Positions 42,839-52,039 of a stretch of DNA of 64,000 nucleotides are shown here, piece by piece. Location: assembly GCF_030687895.1 (NCBI RefSeq), contig NZ_CP117452.1:3365501-3429500 (forward strand), given 5' to 3'. Numbering within the stretch: position 1 is the stretch's first letter; each line of letters begins with the position of its first letter. The notes beneath the pieces are model-generated. The model did not search any database. It was not told where the DNA came from and saw only the letters and a program-made list of their open reading frames with translations. The DNA is from Pseudomonas sp. FP198 (GTDB lineage Bacteria > Pseudomonadota > Gammaproteobacteria > Pseudomonadales > Pseudomonadaceae). Made by a program: the position numbers and the translations under genes.

Positions 42839-43501
42839 TCAGTGTTGGAAAGGTCGTTGCAAGCGGGCCGAGAGCCGTCCCGTCAACAGCGCCAGGATCC
42901 CCACCAGCGCCAGGTAGATGACGCAAATGGCGCTGAACATTTCGATGGCACGAAAATCCGTGGCAATGCGATCCACCGCGACGAAAGTCAGTTCGGCCAG
43001 GCCGATGGCCTGCAGGTAGGACGAGTTCTTGAGCAACGAAATGGCCGTGTTCAACATGGCCGGCAAACTGGTCCGAAAGGCGATCGGCAAGGCCACCAGG
43101 CAAAAGTAATGACTGGGCTTGAGGCTCAGCGCCACGCTGGCTTCACGCATGCCGTGCTCCACGGTCGCCAGCCCTCCCCGCACGTTCTCGATCTGATAGG
43201 CCCCGGCCCAGAGCGACAGGCACAACACCCCCGACCAGAACAGCGACAGCCCCATGCCGATGGCGGGCAACCCATAGAAAATGAAGAACAACTGCACCAG
43301 GATCGGCGTGTTGCGGATCAGTTCCACGTACAACGCCACGACCTGCGCCAGCACCGGCACTTTCATTACCCGCGCCGCGCCGCCGAGGACACCCACGAGC
43401 AATGAGCAACCGATGGCGAGCACCGACACGCGCAACGTCATCTGCACGCCATCGAGCAGCGCCGGCCACTGGGCCAACAGATAATTGAAGTCAAAATCCA
43501 T
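42839..43501 (-). CDS. Amino acid ABC transporter permease
   Basis: A 220-residue permease with the family motif ELIRNTPILVQLFFIFYGLP and EAA-type loop EASVALSLKPSHYFCLVALP. It pairs with the next permease gene. It follows the binding-protein gene by 12 bases in the same operon. Confidence 0.9.
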   Translation of the reverse strand: MDFDFNYLLAQWPALLDGVQMTLRVSVLAIGCSLLVGVLGGAARVMKVPVLAQVVALYVELIRNTPILVQLFFIFYGLPAIGMGLSLFWSGVLCLSLWAGAYQIENVRGGLATVEHGMREASVALSLKPSHYFCLVALPIAFRTSLPAMLNTAISLLKNSSYLQAIGLAELTFVAVDRIATDFRAIEMFSAICVIYLALVGILALLTGRLSARLQRPFQH

Positions 43502-43513
43502 GGTGACGTCCGC

Positions 43514-44359
43514 TCAAAGGGCTTCGGCAGGCTTGGGCTGCTCGAAGACGCTTATGTAGTAGCTCTGGATGCCCTGGGGCACGAACTGCTGGATCCAGCC
43601 ACGGAACAGTTTTTCCTCATGCATGCGCGCGATGGCGGCGCTGAGGTAGTCGCGCCATGCCTCGTCGTTCTTGCGCACGCCGATCGCCGCATCGGAAATC
43701 TGGAACGGCTCGTTGAGCAAGCGCGCGTCCTTGTCATTGTCTGCCACCACCACAAGCGTCGCCGCATCATGGGTGTAGGCATCGGCGCGGCCCTGGCGGA
43801 AGGTCTGCAACGCATCGGCGGCGCTGTTCATGCGCAAGGTCTTGACCCCTGGCATGTGGTCTTCGAACCACTTGGCCTGCACCGAGCCCTTGAGGGTGGC
43901 GAGGGTCTTGCCGTTGAGGTCGGCGATTTTCCTGATCGGGCTGTCCTTCTTCACCACCACGTCGCTGGCGCCCCACCGATAAGGCGTGGTGAAGTCGATG
44001 ACGCGCAGGCGTTCAGGGGTGACGCCCAAGGTCGCGATCAGGAAATCAACCTTGCGCCCGAGCAATTGCGGGACGCGGTTTTCCGCCGTGACGCAGGTGA
44101 ACGTCACCTTGTCTTTCGAGCCCAGCGACCACAGCGCGATCTGCCTGGCCATCTCCACTTCGACGCCGGCGAACTGGCCACTGCTGTCCTGAAAACCGTA
44201 GGGCGGTTGGTCGCAACGCACGCCGGCACGCACCTGGCCGGCCTCCTTGATCTCATCGGGAACCGCAGGCAATCCGCTTGCCCGGGCCTGGGCAACGCCA
44301 CCCAGCGTCAGGCACGAGAACGCCAGCGCACTGCCAAGAATCTTGAATGAAAACGACAT
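43514..44359 (-). CDS. Amino acid ABC transporter substrate-binding protein
   Basis: A 281-residue periplasmic family 3 binding protein, first gene of the lyase-containing operon. The signal peptide runs to about GVAQARA. It then shows VRAGVRCDQPPYGFQDSSGQ and DFLIATLGVTPERLRVIDFT, the ligand-binding core. ATG 44359 has a strong AGGAGG upstream; the longer open frame to 44512 lacks signal-peptide character. The ligand is probably the substrate of the argininosuccinate-lyase-family enzyme. Confidence 0.9.
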   Translation of the reverse strand: MSFSFKILGSALAFSCLTLGGVAQARASGLPAVPDEIKEAGQVRAGVRCDQPPYGFQDSSGQFAGVEVEMARQIALWSLGSKDKVTFTCVTAENRVPQLLGRKVDFLIATLGVTPERLRVIDFTTPYRWGASDVVVKKDSPIRKIADLNGKTLATLKGSVQAKWFEDHMPGVKTLRMNSAADALQTFRQGRADAYTHDAATLVVVADNDKDARLLNEPFQISDAAIGVRKNDEAWRDYLSAAIARMHEEKLFRGWIQQFVPQGIQSYYISVFEQPKPAEAL

Positions 44360-44598
44360 GATGCCTCCTGGTTTACCTATCGGTATCGAGCGGCTGAGGC
44401 GGCACGACACCGTGAAAATACAAGGGCAGAAATGAGATAAAGAGCGGCGTTTTTTTATGCTTATGACTGCCGTATGCTCGAACCGCATCGCCGTTCCCGC
44501 CTTCGCGCTCACGTCGATGGAAAGATTTATAAAGCCTGTGGCTCATGCAAACAAATGACAATTCATCAGTCATTCATACCAAATTGATATGGGACGCC

Positions 44599-45501
44599 AT
44601 GAACTTCAAACAAGTCGAAGCCTTTCGCGCAGTCATGTTGAGTGGCTCGATGACCGCCGCGGCCGAGTCCCTGCATACCTCCCAGCCCAACATCAGTCGT
44701 TTGATTGCCCAACTTGAGCGCAACGCTGGTTTCAAGCTGTTCGAACGGGTCGCCGGACGCTTGCTACCCACCGATGAGGGGGCCGCGCTGTTCGCCGATG
44801 TCGAGCGGGCGTTCATCGGGCTGCACAGCCTGGAGAAAGCCGCGCAGAACATCCGCCGCGTCGGCACGGGGCGCTTGCGTATCGCCGCGGTCCCCTCCCT
44901 GTCGCTGACAGTGTTGCCTCGCGTGATCCAACGCTTTCGCCAGGAGAACCCGGACGTTGCGATCTCGCTCCATACCAACGACTCACCGATGGTTGCCCAT
45001 TGGACGGCCTCGCAATTTTGCGATCTGGGGCTGGTGTCCTACGTCGGCGAGGACATGCCGGGGGTGGCGACCCGGTTGATCTGCGACGTGCCAGGCGTGT
45101 GCATATTCCCCAAGGGTCATCGCCTGAGCGCACTGGCCTGCGTCGGACCGGAGGATCTCAAGGGCGAGGAATTCATTTCTCTGTCGCAAAACGACGGCTC
45201 TCGTGCCCGGGTCGACCGGGCGTTCCCCGAAGACCGGGGCCATCGGAAACTGAGCCTGGAAACGCCCTACGCCGCCACGGTTTGCTCGTTGGTGGGTCTG
45301 GGCCTGGGCGTCAGCATCGTCAGCCCGATCGTGGCGCTGGAGTACCTGCATACGGGCATCGAAATTCGCCCCTTTCGCCCACAGATACGCTTCTCGACCT
45401 ACCTGCTGCTACCGGCAGACAGGCCGCAAGGCTTGCTGACACAACGGTTCGGTCAACTGATTCATGAGATGCTCACTGCCGTTGCGAAGGATTGGCAGTG
45501 A
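44599..45501 (+). CDS. LysR family transcriptional regulator
   Basis: A 300-residue LysR regulator. The helix-turn-helix is at the N-terminus (MNFKQVEAFRAVMLSGSMTA then SQPNISRLIAQLERNAGFKL), with the effector domain from about residue 90. It diverges from the ABC-lyase operon across a 239-base gap and is its likely regulator. ATG 44599 gives the standard N-terminus; the frame is open to 44545. Its 3' end overlaps the convergent MFS gene by 29 bases. Confidence 0.9.
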   Translation: MNFKQVEAFRAVMLSGSMTAAAESLHTSQPNISRLIAQLERNAGFKLFERVAGRLLPTDEGAALFADVERAFIGLHSLEKAAQNIRRVGTGRLRIAAVPSLSLTVLPRVIQRFRQENPDVAISLHTNDSPMVAHWTASQFCDLGLVSYVGEDMPGVATRLICDVPGVCIFPKGHRLSALACVGPEDLKGEEFISLSQNDGSRARVDRAFPEDRGHRKLSLETPYAATVCSLVGLGLGVSIVSPIVALEYLHTGIEIRPFRPQIRFSTYLLLPADRPQGLLTQRFGQLIHEMLTAVAKDWQ

Positions 45502-46744
45502 GCGGCGCCGTCGTGGCCTGGGCACTGCCATGGGCAGAACCAACCTGGACCCGCAACGCAATCAGCAATGCGGCCAGCAGCATCAGCACAGCCGCCGCGA
45601 CGAATACGCCGGCGCTGCCACCGAGGCTGAACATCGCACCGCCAGCGGCGGCGCCCGTTGCGATGGCCGACTGCACGGACGCCACCACCATGCCCCCGGC
45701 GCTTTCCGCCTGATCAGGCACCGCGCTGGCGACCCAGTTCGACCACGCCACCGGCACACCGCCAAAGGCCAGGCCCCAGATCGCCAGCAGCACCGCCTGA
45801 CCCGGCACCGAGGCCGGCAACAGCACCAACGCCAGTGCGGCAACGCCTACCAGCGCCGGCATCAATACCAGGGTGGCCAGCGGATGACGCTCAAGCAGCC
45901 AACCGGCCAACAGCGTGCCGGCGAAGTTCGCCACACCGAAACCCAGCAGCATCAGCGACAGCCCTTGCGCGTCGATGCCGGTAGTCCCTTCGAGAAATGG
46001 CCGGACATAAGTGAACATCGCGAAATGTCCGCTGTGCACCAGCACGCAAGCGAACATGCCCATGGCGATGCCCGGGCGCCGCAACACTTCAAGTACAGTG
46101 CGCAGGCGTGCCGGCTTGCGTGGCGCAAGGCGCGGCAGCGTGAACGACTGGAAAGCCAGGGTCACCACACCTACCGCCGCCGCTGCAAAGAACGCGCTGC
46201 GCCAACCATACAGGCCGCCCAGGTAGCTGCCCAGCGGGACCGCAACCACCGTCCCGATGGCGATGCCGCTGAAAATGATCGAGAGCGCTCGCGGCAACGA
46301 AGCCGCCGGTACCAGGCGCATCGCAACCGCTGCCGCCATGCTCCAGAACCCGCCAAGGGCAATCCCCAGCAAGATCCGCATCAGCAACAGCACCGCGAGG
46401 CTGGAAGAAACGGCGACCAGTAGATTGGATGCGATCATCAACGTGGAAAAACCCAGCAGCACCCAGCGGCGATCGATGCCGCGGGTCAGGCCAGGCACCA
46501 ACAGGCCAGCGAACAACGCGACCACGGCGGTCACCGTTACCGCCTGGCCAGCCAGCGCTTCGGACACTCCCAGGTCGATCGCCATCGGCGTCAACAGGCT
46601 GGCCGGAAGGTACTCGGCGGTCAGCAATCCGAACACGCCCATTGCCAGCGAGAAAACGGCCATCCACGCGGGGGTTGTCGGCTCCACATCCGGCCCGACG
46701 CCGGAACGGCTGCCGGGTACGGCATTACACACACAATCAGTCAT
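45473..46744 (-). CDS. MFS transporter (AraJ/sugar-efflux type)
   Basis: A 423-residue major facilitator with 12 hydrophobic segments. The loop 2-3 motif LVPGLTRGIDRRWVLLGFST is characteristic of the DHA1/AraJ-type drug or arabinose exporters. It exports small molecules by proton antiport; the substrate is unknown. It is divergent from an AraC regulator 101 bases away, a common pairing for inducible exporters. Confidence 0.9.
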   Translation of the reverse strand: MTDCVCNAVPGSRSGVGPDVEPTTPAWMAVFSLAMGVFGLLTAEYLPASLLTPMAIDLGVSEALAGQAVTVTAVVALFAGLLVPGLTRGIDRRWVLLGFSTLMIASNLLVAVSSSLAVLLLMRILLGIALGGFWSMAAAVAMRLVPAASLPRALSIIFSGIAIGTVVAVPLGSYLGGLYGWRSAFFAAAAVGVVTLAFQSFTLPRLAPRKPARLRTVLEVLRRPGIAMGMFACVLVHSGHFAMFTYVRPFLEGTTGIDAQGLSLMLLGFGVANFAGTLLAGWLLERHPLATLVLMPALVGVAALALVLLPASVPGQAVLLAIWGLAFGGVPVAWSNWVASAVPDQAESAGGMVVASVQSAIATGAAAGGAMFSLGGSAGVFVAAAVLMLLAALLIALRVQVGSAHGSAQATTAPLTANPSQRQ

Positions 46745-46845
46745 TACACGGATCTCCGAATTTCATTGCGACCCGCAGTCTAGGCGCGCGAACCCGGATG
46801 ATCTATGATCGAAAACCTCGACTTTTTGACCGAAACACCTGAACC

Positions 46846-47811
46846 ATGCCCACCGATCAGTTTGCCCTCTCCTCGGATCTCATCAACGAGCTGTTGCGCG
46901 GTATGCGCCTGCGTGGTGTCGAGTACCGGCGTATCCAGGCCGGTCCAGCCTTCGGCCTGGGCTTCGCTGCCAAACCCGGACACGCCTGGTTCCACTTCCT
47001 GGCGGTCGGCAATGCACTGCTGCGGATGGAAGACGGAACCACCTATGCGCTGTCGGCCGGCAATGCCGTGTTCATTTCCCATGGGGCGGCCCACCAACTG
47101 CTGTCCCATGTGGACGCGCCGGTTCAGGACATCGATCGCCTGGACGGCGCTCCCCTCGGCGATGCCGTCAGCGCGGTGAATACCGGAAACGATGCCAGCC
47201 CCACGCCGACGACCATTCTGTTCAGCGGCTGCATGGAGTTTGAACTGGGCAGCATCCATGGCCTGGGCAGGCTGATGCCGGGCCTGATGCTGATTGATGC
47301 CGGCGGCCAGCGATACCCCGGACTGATGCCTATCCTGACCACCATGGAACGCGAAGCCAGCGCCGCACGTGTCGGCTTCGCCGGCATCCTCGCGCGGCTG
47401 GCCGACGTGGTGGCCGCCATGGTCGTGCGCGGTTGGGTGGAGTGCGCCTGCGGCAATGCCTCTGGCCTGGTCGCCGCATTGCGCGATCAGCGCCTGGCCA
47501 ACGCACTTCTCGCGCTCCATCAACAACCGGGCCGCGACTGGACCGTTGCGCAGCTGGCGGAACAATGCAATACCTCGCGCTCGGTCTTCGCCGACCGTTT
47601 CCAGGCGACTATCGGCATGGCCCCGCTGCGCTACGTCACCGAACTGCGGATGCGGCTCGCGAGCCAGTGGCTGACGCTCGAAAGGCTGCCGATCGAAGAA
47701 GTGGCGCAACGCCTGGGCTACACCTCCCAGGCCGCTTTCAGCCGCGCATTCAAGCGCGTTACGGGCAAGACGCCTGGGTTGAGTCGTCAGTCGAGGCAGT
47801 CGGCTCTCTAG
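46846..47811 (+). CDS. AraC family transcriptional regulator (cupin-type)
   Basis: A 321-residue AraC/XylS protein. Residues 1 to about 200 are a cupin-6-like sensor domain (AGPAFGLGFAAKPGHAWFHF). The C-terminal 100 residues hold two helix-turn-helix motifs, including WTVAQLAEQCNTSRSVFADR and EEVAQRLGYTSQAAFSRAFK. It probably regulates the divergent MFS gene. Confidence 0.9.
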   Translation: MPTDQFALSSDLINELLRGMRLRGVEYRRIQAGPAFGLGFAAKPGHAWFHFLAVGNALLRMEDGTTYALSAGNAVFISHGAAHQLLSHVDAPVQDIDRLDGAPLGDAVSAVNTGNDASPTPTTILFSGCMEFELGSIHGLGRLMPGLMLIDAGGQRYPGLMPILTTMEREASAARVGFAGILARLADVVAAMVVRGWVECACGNASGLVAALRDQRLANALLALHQQPGRDWTVAQLAEQCNTSRSVFADRFQATIGMAPLRYVTELRMRLASQWLTLERLPIEEVAQRLGYTSQAAFSRAFKRVTGKTPGLSRQSRQSAL

Positions 47812-47871
47812 CCTTGACAGGCGGATAGGACGACGTGGTTGATTTTTCACGTCGGCAGTAACGAAAGTGAT

Positions 47872-47940
47872 ATGCAGCGCAAACGCGTAGTTGTCATTGG
47901 CGCGGGCATCGTGGGCGCGTCAGTGGCCGATCGCCGCTGA
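47872..47940 (+). pseudogene. Remnant of a FAD-dependent oxidoreductase N-terminus
   Basis: A 22-codon frame MQRKRVVVIGAGIVGASVAD ends at TGA 47938-47940. The first 20 residues are an unmistakable dinucleotide-binding fingerprint (GAGIVGAS) of the DAO-type amine/amino-acid oxidases. Nothing after it continues such a protein. It is the stub of a deleted gene. The next ~110 bases encode LSVAVAEGYLQGSPLYD in a different frame, which I cannot assign. Confidence 0.7.
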
Positions 47941-48056
47941 ACGAGCTGTCCGTCGCGGTTGCGGAAGGCTATCTACAAGGATCTCCGCTCTATGATTGTT
48001 GCAACGGCGTTATGGACGGGATCATAAATGCTGTGACTGAAGGTAGTGGATCGAAC

Positions 48057-48113
48057 GCCGCTTTTGGCCGGTTGGTGCCCTTCGCAACCGGTGACTTTCG
48101 GCCAGAAGTAGAC
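48057..48113. repeat. Intergenic palindromic repeat
   Basis: GCTTTTGGCCGGTTG and CAACCGG...CGGCCAGAAG are complementary arms of an imperfect hairpin of about 55 bases, a type of short palindromic element I associate with Pseudomonas intergenic regions. It lies between the oxidoreductase stub and the lipoprotein gene. The rest of the 410-base gap (47812-48221) holds only the stub and unassigned sequence. Confidence 0.55.
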
Positions 48114-48221
48114 GTATTGCTGCTCTTTAAGCAAAGCTTAAGGACCGAAATATCAGCCCGCTACTCGGCAGTCCCAAGCCCAGGGATGCCTAGGGCACCC
48201 AATATAATCAAGGAGAGATGG

Positions 48222-48743
48222 ATGCACCTCAATCAAAAGCCCAGTCAATGTATCTTGCTGGCCGGCGTGTTGGTCATTAGCGGTTGCACTTCGTTTTTGC
48301 AGGGCAAGCAGTATGTCGTTCCCGCCCCCGGTGAACCCTCCGCAACGGTTCGCCTCAAGGCTGGAAATGGTGCGAGACTGGATGCCATGACGTTCAGCGA
48401 CAATGGATGCTATGCGGGTTACACCATCCTGCCCTCTAACGGCGACCATATCGAATCTCGGGTCGCCGTTAATAAGGAGCTGATCCTGACCTATGGGCGG
48501 GTGGCAGGAGGCAGCGTTTGCCAGATACCGTTCTCTTTCACTCCACAGAACGGCGCCACGTATACCTTGGTCCAAGGCTCTTGGAGCAAGCCCAGGACAG
48601 GCATTCTTCCTATCTTCAATCGCGACGAATATTTTTGCGGCGTAGGCGTCGTCAAGAAAGTCGGCGACCAGGAAAGCGTCGAACCCATTCAACAGCTGCA
48701 AATCAAGACTGGGTTCGCATGCCTGAAGTTCGTTAAAGAATAG
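48222..48743 (+). CDS. Small lipoprotein of unknown function
   Basis: A 173-residue protein with a lipoprotein signal, a hydrophobic stretch ILLAGVLVIS before the lipid-attachment cysteine in ISGCTSF at about residue 24. The mature part is beta-rich with four further cysteines (DNGCYAGY, GSVCQIPF, EYFCGVG, GFACLKF) that could form disulfides. AGGAGAG lies 6 bases before ATG 48222. The open frame continues upstream to 48012 but lacks a start with a ribosome site. No named family recognised. Confidence 0.75.
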   Translation: MHLNQKPSQCILLAGVLVISGCTSFLQGKQYVVPAPGEPSATVRLKAGNGARLDAMTFSDNGCYAGYTILPSNGDHIESRVAVNKELILTYGRVAGGSVCQIPFSFTPQNGATYTLVQGSWSKPRTGILPIFNRDEYFCGVGVVKKVGDQESVEPIQQLQIKTGFACLKFVKE

Positions 48744-48859
48744 GGACACCGCACGGCATCCGTTGCGAGTTGGATACCATCACGGGCGGATAACGCCCTC
48801 CCGGGCAACGACACCGATTACCGACCACTGTTCTGCAGCGAAAGCGGTGAAAAGCGCTG

Positions 48860-48906
48860 AAAAGGGGGACAGATTTGTTGGCTGGAAATAAATCTGCCCC
48901 TTTTTA
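48860..48906. repeat. Inverted-repeat element with GGGGACAGATTT arms, copy 1
   Basis: AAAAGGGGGACAGATTT and AAATCTGCCCCTTTTT are nearly perfect inverted arms around a short spacer. A degenerate copy in the same orientation is at 56352-56400. The motif resembles intergenic repeats that I recall near Y1-type transposases in gamma-proteobacteria. It could also work as a terminator because of the T-run. Confidence 0.6.
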
Positions 48907-49025
48907 AGGCTGCTTGCCAATCTCATCGGCCAGAATGTCATGCTTCCTGCGTCAACCGAACCTTTGCCCCCAAGCATCGTCCGAGCTTAAGCGTTTAAGC
49001 TAACTGCTCGCCACGAGGTTTCCGT

Positions 49026-49928
49026 TTGAAAGCTGCCATCGTCAAAAATTATCGTCTGATCGTCAAGACCATGGGCTACGTGGGCTGGGCTTTGTTCTGG
49101 TTGTTGCTCTGGGACATCGCCGTCACGGTGGACTTCATGCTGTTTCTCAACGCCAAGTTGAACCTGCCGCTGATGCCGCTGACCTTGCTCGGCTCGGCGT
49201 TGGTGGTGTTGATCAGTTTCCGCAACAGCAGTGCTTACAACCGCTGGTGGGAAGCACGGACGCTGTGGGGGACGATGATCAACAATTCACGCAGCTTCGC
49301 CCGTCAGGTGCTGACGCTGCTGGACGACCCCGGCAGCGAGGTGAATCCGGTCAAGTCGACCCTGTTGCGTCGCCACGTCGCTTATGTGAATTGCCTCGCC
49401 GCGCATCTGCAAGGCCAGCCTTGTCCCGAGGAGGTGCGGGCGTTTATTCCGGACGAAGAGTTTGCCCGCAGTGGCACGACCAATAACTTTGCCAACGATA
49501 TCCTCACCGGCTCGGCGACGTTGCTGGCGCGCGAATACAAGGCCGGACACTTGGACAGTATTCGCCTGGCGCGTCTTGAGTCGACGCTGGTGGACCTGTC
49601 CAACAGTCAGGGCGGCATGGAGCGGATCGCGAATACGCCGCTGCCCTATCCTTATGTGTATTTTCCACGGCTGTTTATTTCGCTGTTCTGCCTGATTGTG
49701 CCGGTTGGACTGGTGGAATCCCTGGGCTGGTTCACGCCGCTGGCTTCGACCGTGGTTGGGTTCATGCTGCTGGCCATCGAGCGCATCGGCACCGATCTGC
49801 AAAGCCCGTTCCGCCACAGCGAACATCAGATTCAGATGGATGCGCTGTGCGAAACCATCGAAAAGAACCTGCAGTCGATGCAGCGCGATTCGCTGGGTGA
49901 TGTGCGCAGGATTGAAGAGAACGCTTGA
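49026..49928 (+). CDS. Bestrophin-like (UPF0187) membrane channel
   Basis: A 300-residue membrane protein of the bestrophin/UPF0187 family. It has LISFRNSSAYNRWWEARTLW, the strongly conserved motif, and a C-terminal PFRHSEHQIQMDALC region. Bacterial relatives are pentameric ion channels in the inner membrane. The start is TTG 49026 with CGAGG upstream, and the sequence from there (MKAAIVKNYR) looks natural. It stands alone between repeat sequence and a convergent lysR gene. Confidence 0.9.
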   Translation: MKAAIVKNYRLIVKTMGYVGWALFWLLLWDIAVTVDFMLFLNAKLNLPLMPLTLLGSALVVLISFRNSSAYNRWWEARTLWGTMINNSRSFARQVLTLLDDPGSEVNPVKSTLLRRHVAYVNCLAAHLQGQPCPEEVRAFIPDEEFARSGTTNNFANDILTGSATLLAREYKAGHLDSIRLARLESTLVDLSNSQGGMERIANTPLPYPYVYFPRLFISLFCLIVPVGLVESLGWFTPLASTVVGFMLLAIERIGTDLQSPFRHSEHQIQMDALCETIEKNLQSMQRDSLGDVRRIEENA

Positions 49929-49958
49929 AGAAAAACTCTGTAATGGCCCCTCAAGTCA

Positions 49959-50846
49959 TCAGTGTTGTTGAACTCGCAGCGCTACTTCACATAGCCACTG
50001 GCGCAACAGTTGGGCTGCCTCACCCAGCACCACATCTTTGGCCTGTACCAAATAATAGCCCTTGCCAGTCTTCAATACAGCGTCAACGACAGGTACAAGA
50101 AGGCCTTGCTCCATGTCGTCCTCAACCAGCCATGGGCTGGTGAGCACCAAACCTTGATCGCGCCGCGCCGCGTCGATTGCCAACTCGGACTGATCGAATT
50201 TGAGACTGCTGGAGAAGCTATCGGGGGACATGCCGACCGATGATAGCCATTGAGACCAGTGGGCATGAGAAGTCGTATAAAGCAAGGTTGCTCCCGGCAG
50301 ACAATCAAGGTCATGCAACTGGAGCCGTTCGCGGTAGGCCGGGCTGCAATAGACCCTTACCTCGTCTGGCAAGAGCAGTTCTGCGTGCACGTCACTGGCA
50401 TATCCATCGAAATGGCGCACTGCCAGGTCGCAGGCGGCCTCATTGAAATCCACGGTATCGGTAGATGCACTCAGGTGCAGTCGCACTTCTGGATAGCGCT
50501 CGGTGAACAACGGCATGCGTTTTGCGAACCAGGACTTGGCGAACGCCGGCGGCAGACTCAACCGTACCTGCCTGTCTCTAAGACCCCGGACCGCCAGGTT
50601 GGCTGTCTCCAGCTGGCGAAGAGCCGGCTTCACCTGCTCCCAGTAGCTCAGAGCCTCCGCCGTTGGTTGCAGCCTGCGCACACTGCGTACGAACAGTGGC
50701 GTGCCTAGCCAACCTTCCAGTTTGCGGATCTGTTGCCCGACTGCTCCCGGCGTTACGAACAACTGGGTTGCAGCGACGCTGACGCTGCCAGTGCGCATGA
50801 CCGCGTCGAAGCAAGCGATAGCCTTGAGGGGCGTGTCAGCTCTCAT
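49959..50846 (-). CDS. LysR family regulator, GcvA-like
   Basis: A 295-residue LysR protein of the GcvA/AmpR branch. The start MRADTPLKAIACFDAVMRTG is followed by VTPGAVGQQIRKLEGWLGTP. The open frame extends to 51230 over the next gene, but that part is not LysR sequence, so ATG 50846 is used. It is divergent from an EamA transporter gene across 208 bases, presumably its target. Confidence 0.9.
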   Translation of the reverse strand: MRADTPLKAIACFDAVMRTGSVSVAATQLFVTPGAVGQQIRKLEGWLGTPLFVRSVRRLQPTAEALSYWEQVKPALRQLETANLAVRGLRDRQVRLSLPPAFAKSWFAKRMPLFTERYPEVRLHLSASTDTVDFNEAACDLAVRHFDGYASDVHAELLLPDEVRVYCSPAYRERLQLHDLDCLPGATLLYTTSHAHWSQWLSSVGMSPDSFSSSLKFDQSELAIDAARRDQGLVLTSPWLVEDDMEQGLLVPVVDAVLKTGKGYYLVQAKDVVLGEAAQLLRQWLCEVALRVQQH

Positions 50847-51054
50847 GACGTAGTTTTTCTCTTCTATAGATCGAAAACACATGATTTGTAGCGGCTTGCG
50901 TACATTCCCACAATCGAATTTCGCCACAGCGCAGAGCGAATTCCGATTTCCAAAGGAAAAACCAATGCCGATCGTCCGGCAGGTGGCCGGCCGTACCCAA
51001 CCGAGTGAGGAATAAATGGTTGTCCAAATCATCAGCAATAAAAGGTGCCAATAA

Positions 51055-52017
51055 GTGAGGAAGTCAGTAGACGGGGCTGCCACGGCGGTGATGGTGCTGC
51101 TGTGCCTCATTTGGGGCGCCCAGCAAGTGGCAATGAAGGCGGTTGCTGGTGACATGGCGCCTATTATGCAGGTCGCCGTTCGCTCCGGAGTCGCTGCAGC
51201 CTTGGTCTGGTTGATCGGAAAATGCATCATGCGGGAGATGTGGTTGCCAAGTGTCTGGTGCCGCTCCGGGCTGGTCGTGGCCGTTCTGTTCGCCAGCGAA
51301 TTTCTGTTTATCGCGCAAGGGCTACGCTGGACAAGTGCTTCACATATGGCGGTTTTCCTTTATACAGCGCCCTTGTTCGCCGCCATTGGTCTGCATCTAC
51401 GCTTGCCGGAGGAGCGCCTTAGCGCGACTCAATGGTCTGGTATGTCTCTGGCGTTCGCAGGGATTGCCATCACCTTCCTCATGCCACGGGACGGGACAGC
51501 GATTCAAATCACCAATGCAAACAGCCTTCTGGGTGACCTGCTGGGCTTGTGCGCGGGTGCTACTTGGGGATTTACGACGGTAGCGGTGCGTACCAGTCGC
51601 CTTAGTGAAGCTCCGGCAACCCAGACCCTGTTTTACCAACTGGCAGGGGCCTTTCTCTTTCTGCTGCCTATAAGCCTGGTAGCAGGCCAAAGCTCGATGA
51701 CTTTCTCTACCGGCGCAGTGGCCAGCCTGGTTTTCCAGACATTAATCGTGTCAGTGGCAAGCTACTTGATCTGGTTCTGGATGCTTCGTCGCTACTTCGC
51801 AGCTCGTCTTGGAGTGCTGGCCTTCATGAGTCCGCTGTTTGGCGTACTGATGGGTTATCTGTGGCTCGGAGAGCAAACGAGCTCCGGATTTCTGCTGGGC
51901 GCAAGCCTGACTATTGTCGGCCTGCTCGTAGTGAATCTCAGCAAAGCGGTTGGGCAGACAGGGGATGATAAAAGTTGCCCGACACTGGAAAATCGCAAGG
52001 AGAAGATGCAGTCATGA
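51055..52017 (+). CDS. EamA/DMT-family transporter
   Basis: A 320-residue drug/metabolite transporter with ten membrane helices in two EamA repeats (VMVLLCLIWGAQQVAMKAV and LLGLCAGATWGFTTVAVRTS). It probably exports an amino acid or metabolite. The start is GTG 51055, with AAAAGG upstream. The divergent GcvA-like regulator is its likely controller. Confidence 0.9.
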   Translation: MRKSVDGAATAVMVLLCLIWGAQQVAMKAVAGDMAPIMQVAVRSGVAAALVWLIGKCIMREMWLPSVWCRSGLVVAVLFASEFLFIAQGLRWTSASHMAVFLYTAPLFAAIGLHLRLPEERLSATQWSGMSLAFAGIAITFLMPRDGTAIQITNANSLLGDLLGLCAGATWGFTTVAVRTSRLSEAPATQTLFYQLAGAFLFLLPISLVAGQSSMTFSTGAVASLVFQTLIVSVASYLIWFWMLRRYFAARLGVLAFMSPLFGVLMGYLWLGEQTSSGFLLGASLTIVGLLVVNLSKAVGQTGDDKSCPTLENRKEKMQS

Positions 52018-52039
52018 AGGCGTGTCCAGGCATGCCGAA

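Noticed and set aside
50847..51230. N-terminal extension of the GcvA-like regulator
   Set aside because: It overlaps the divergent EamA gene, is unlike LysR sequence, and MRADTPLKAIACFD is a normal start.
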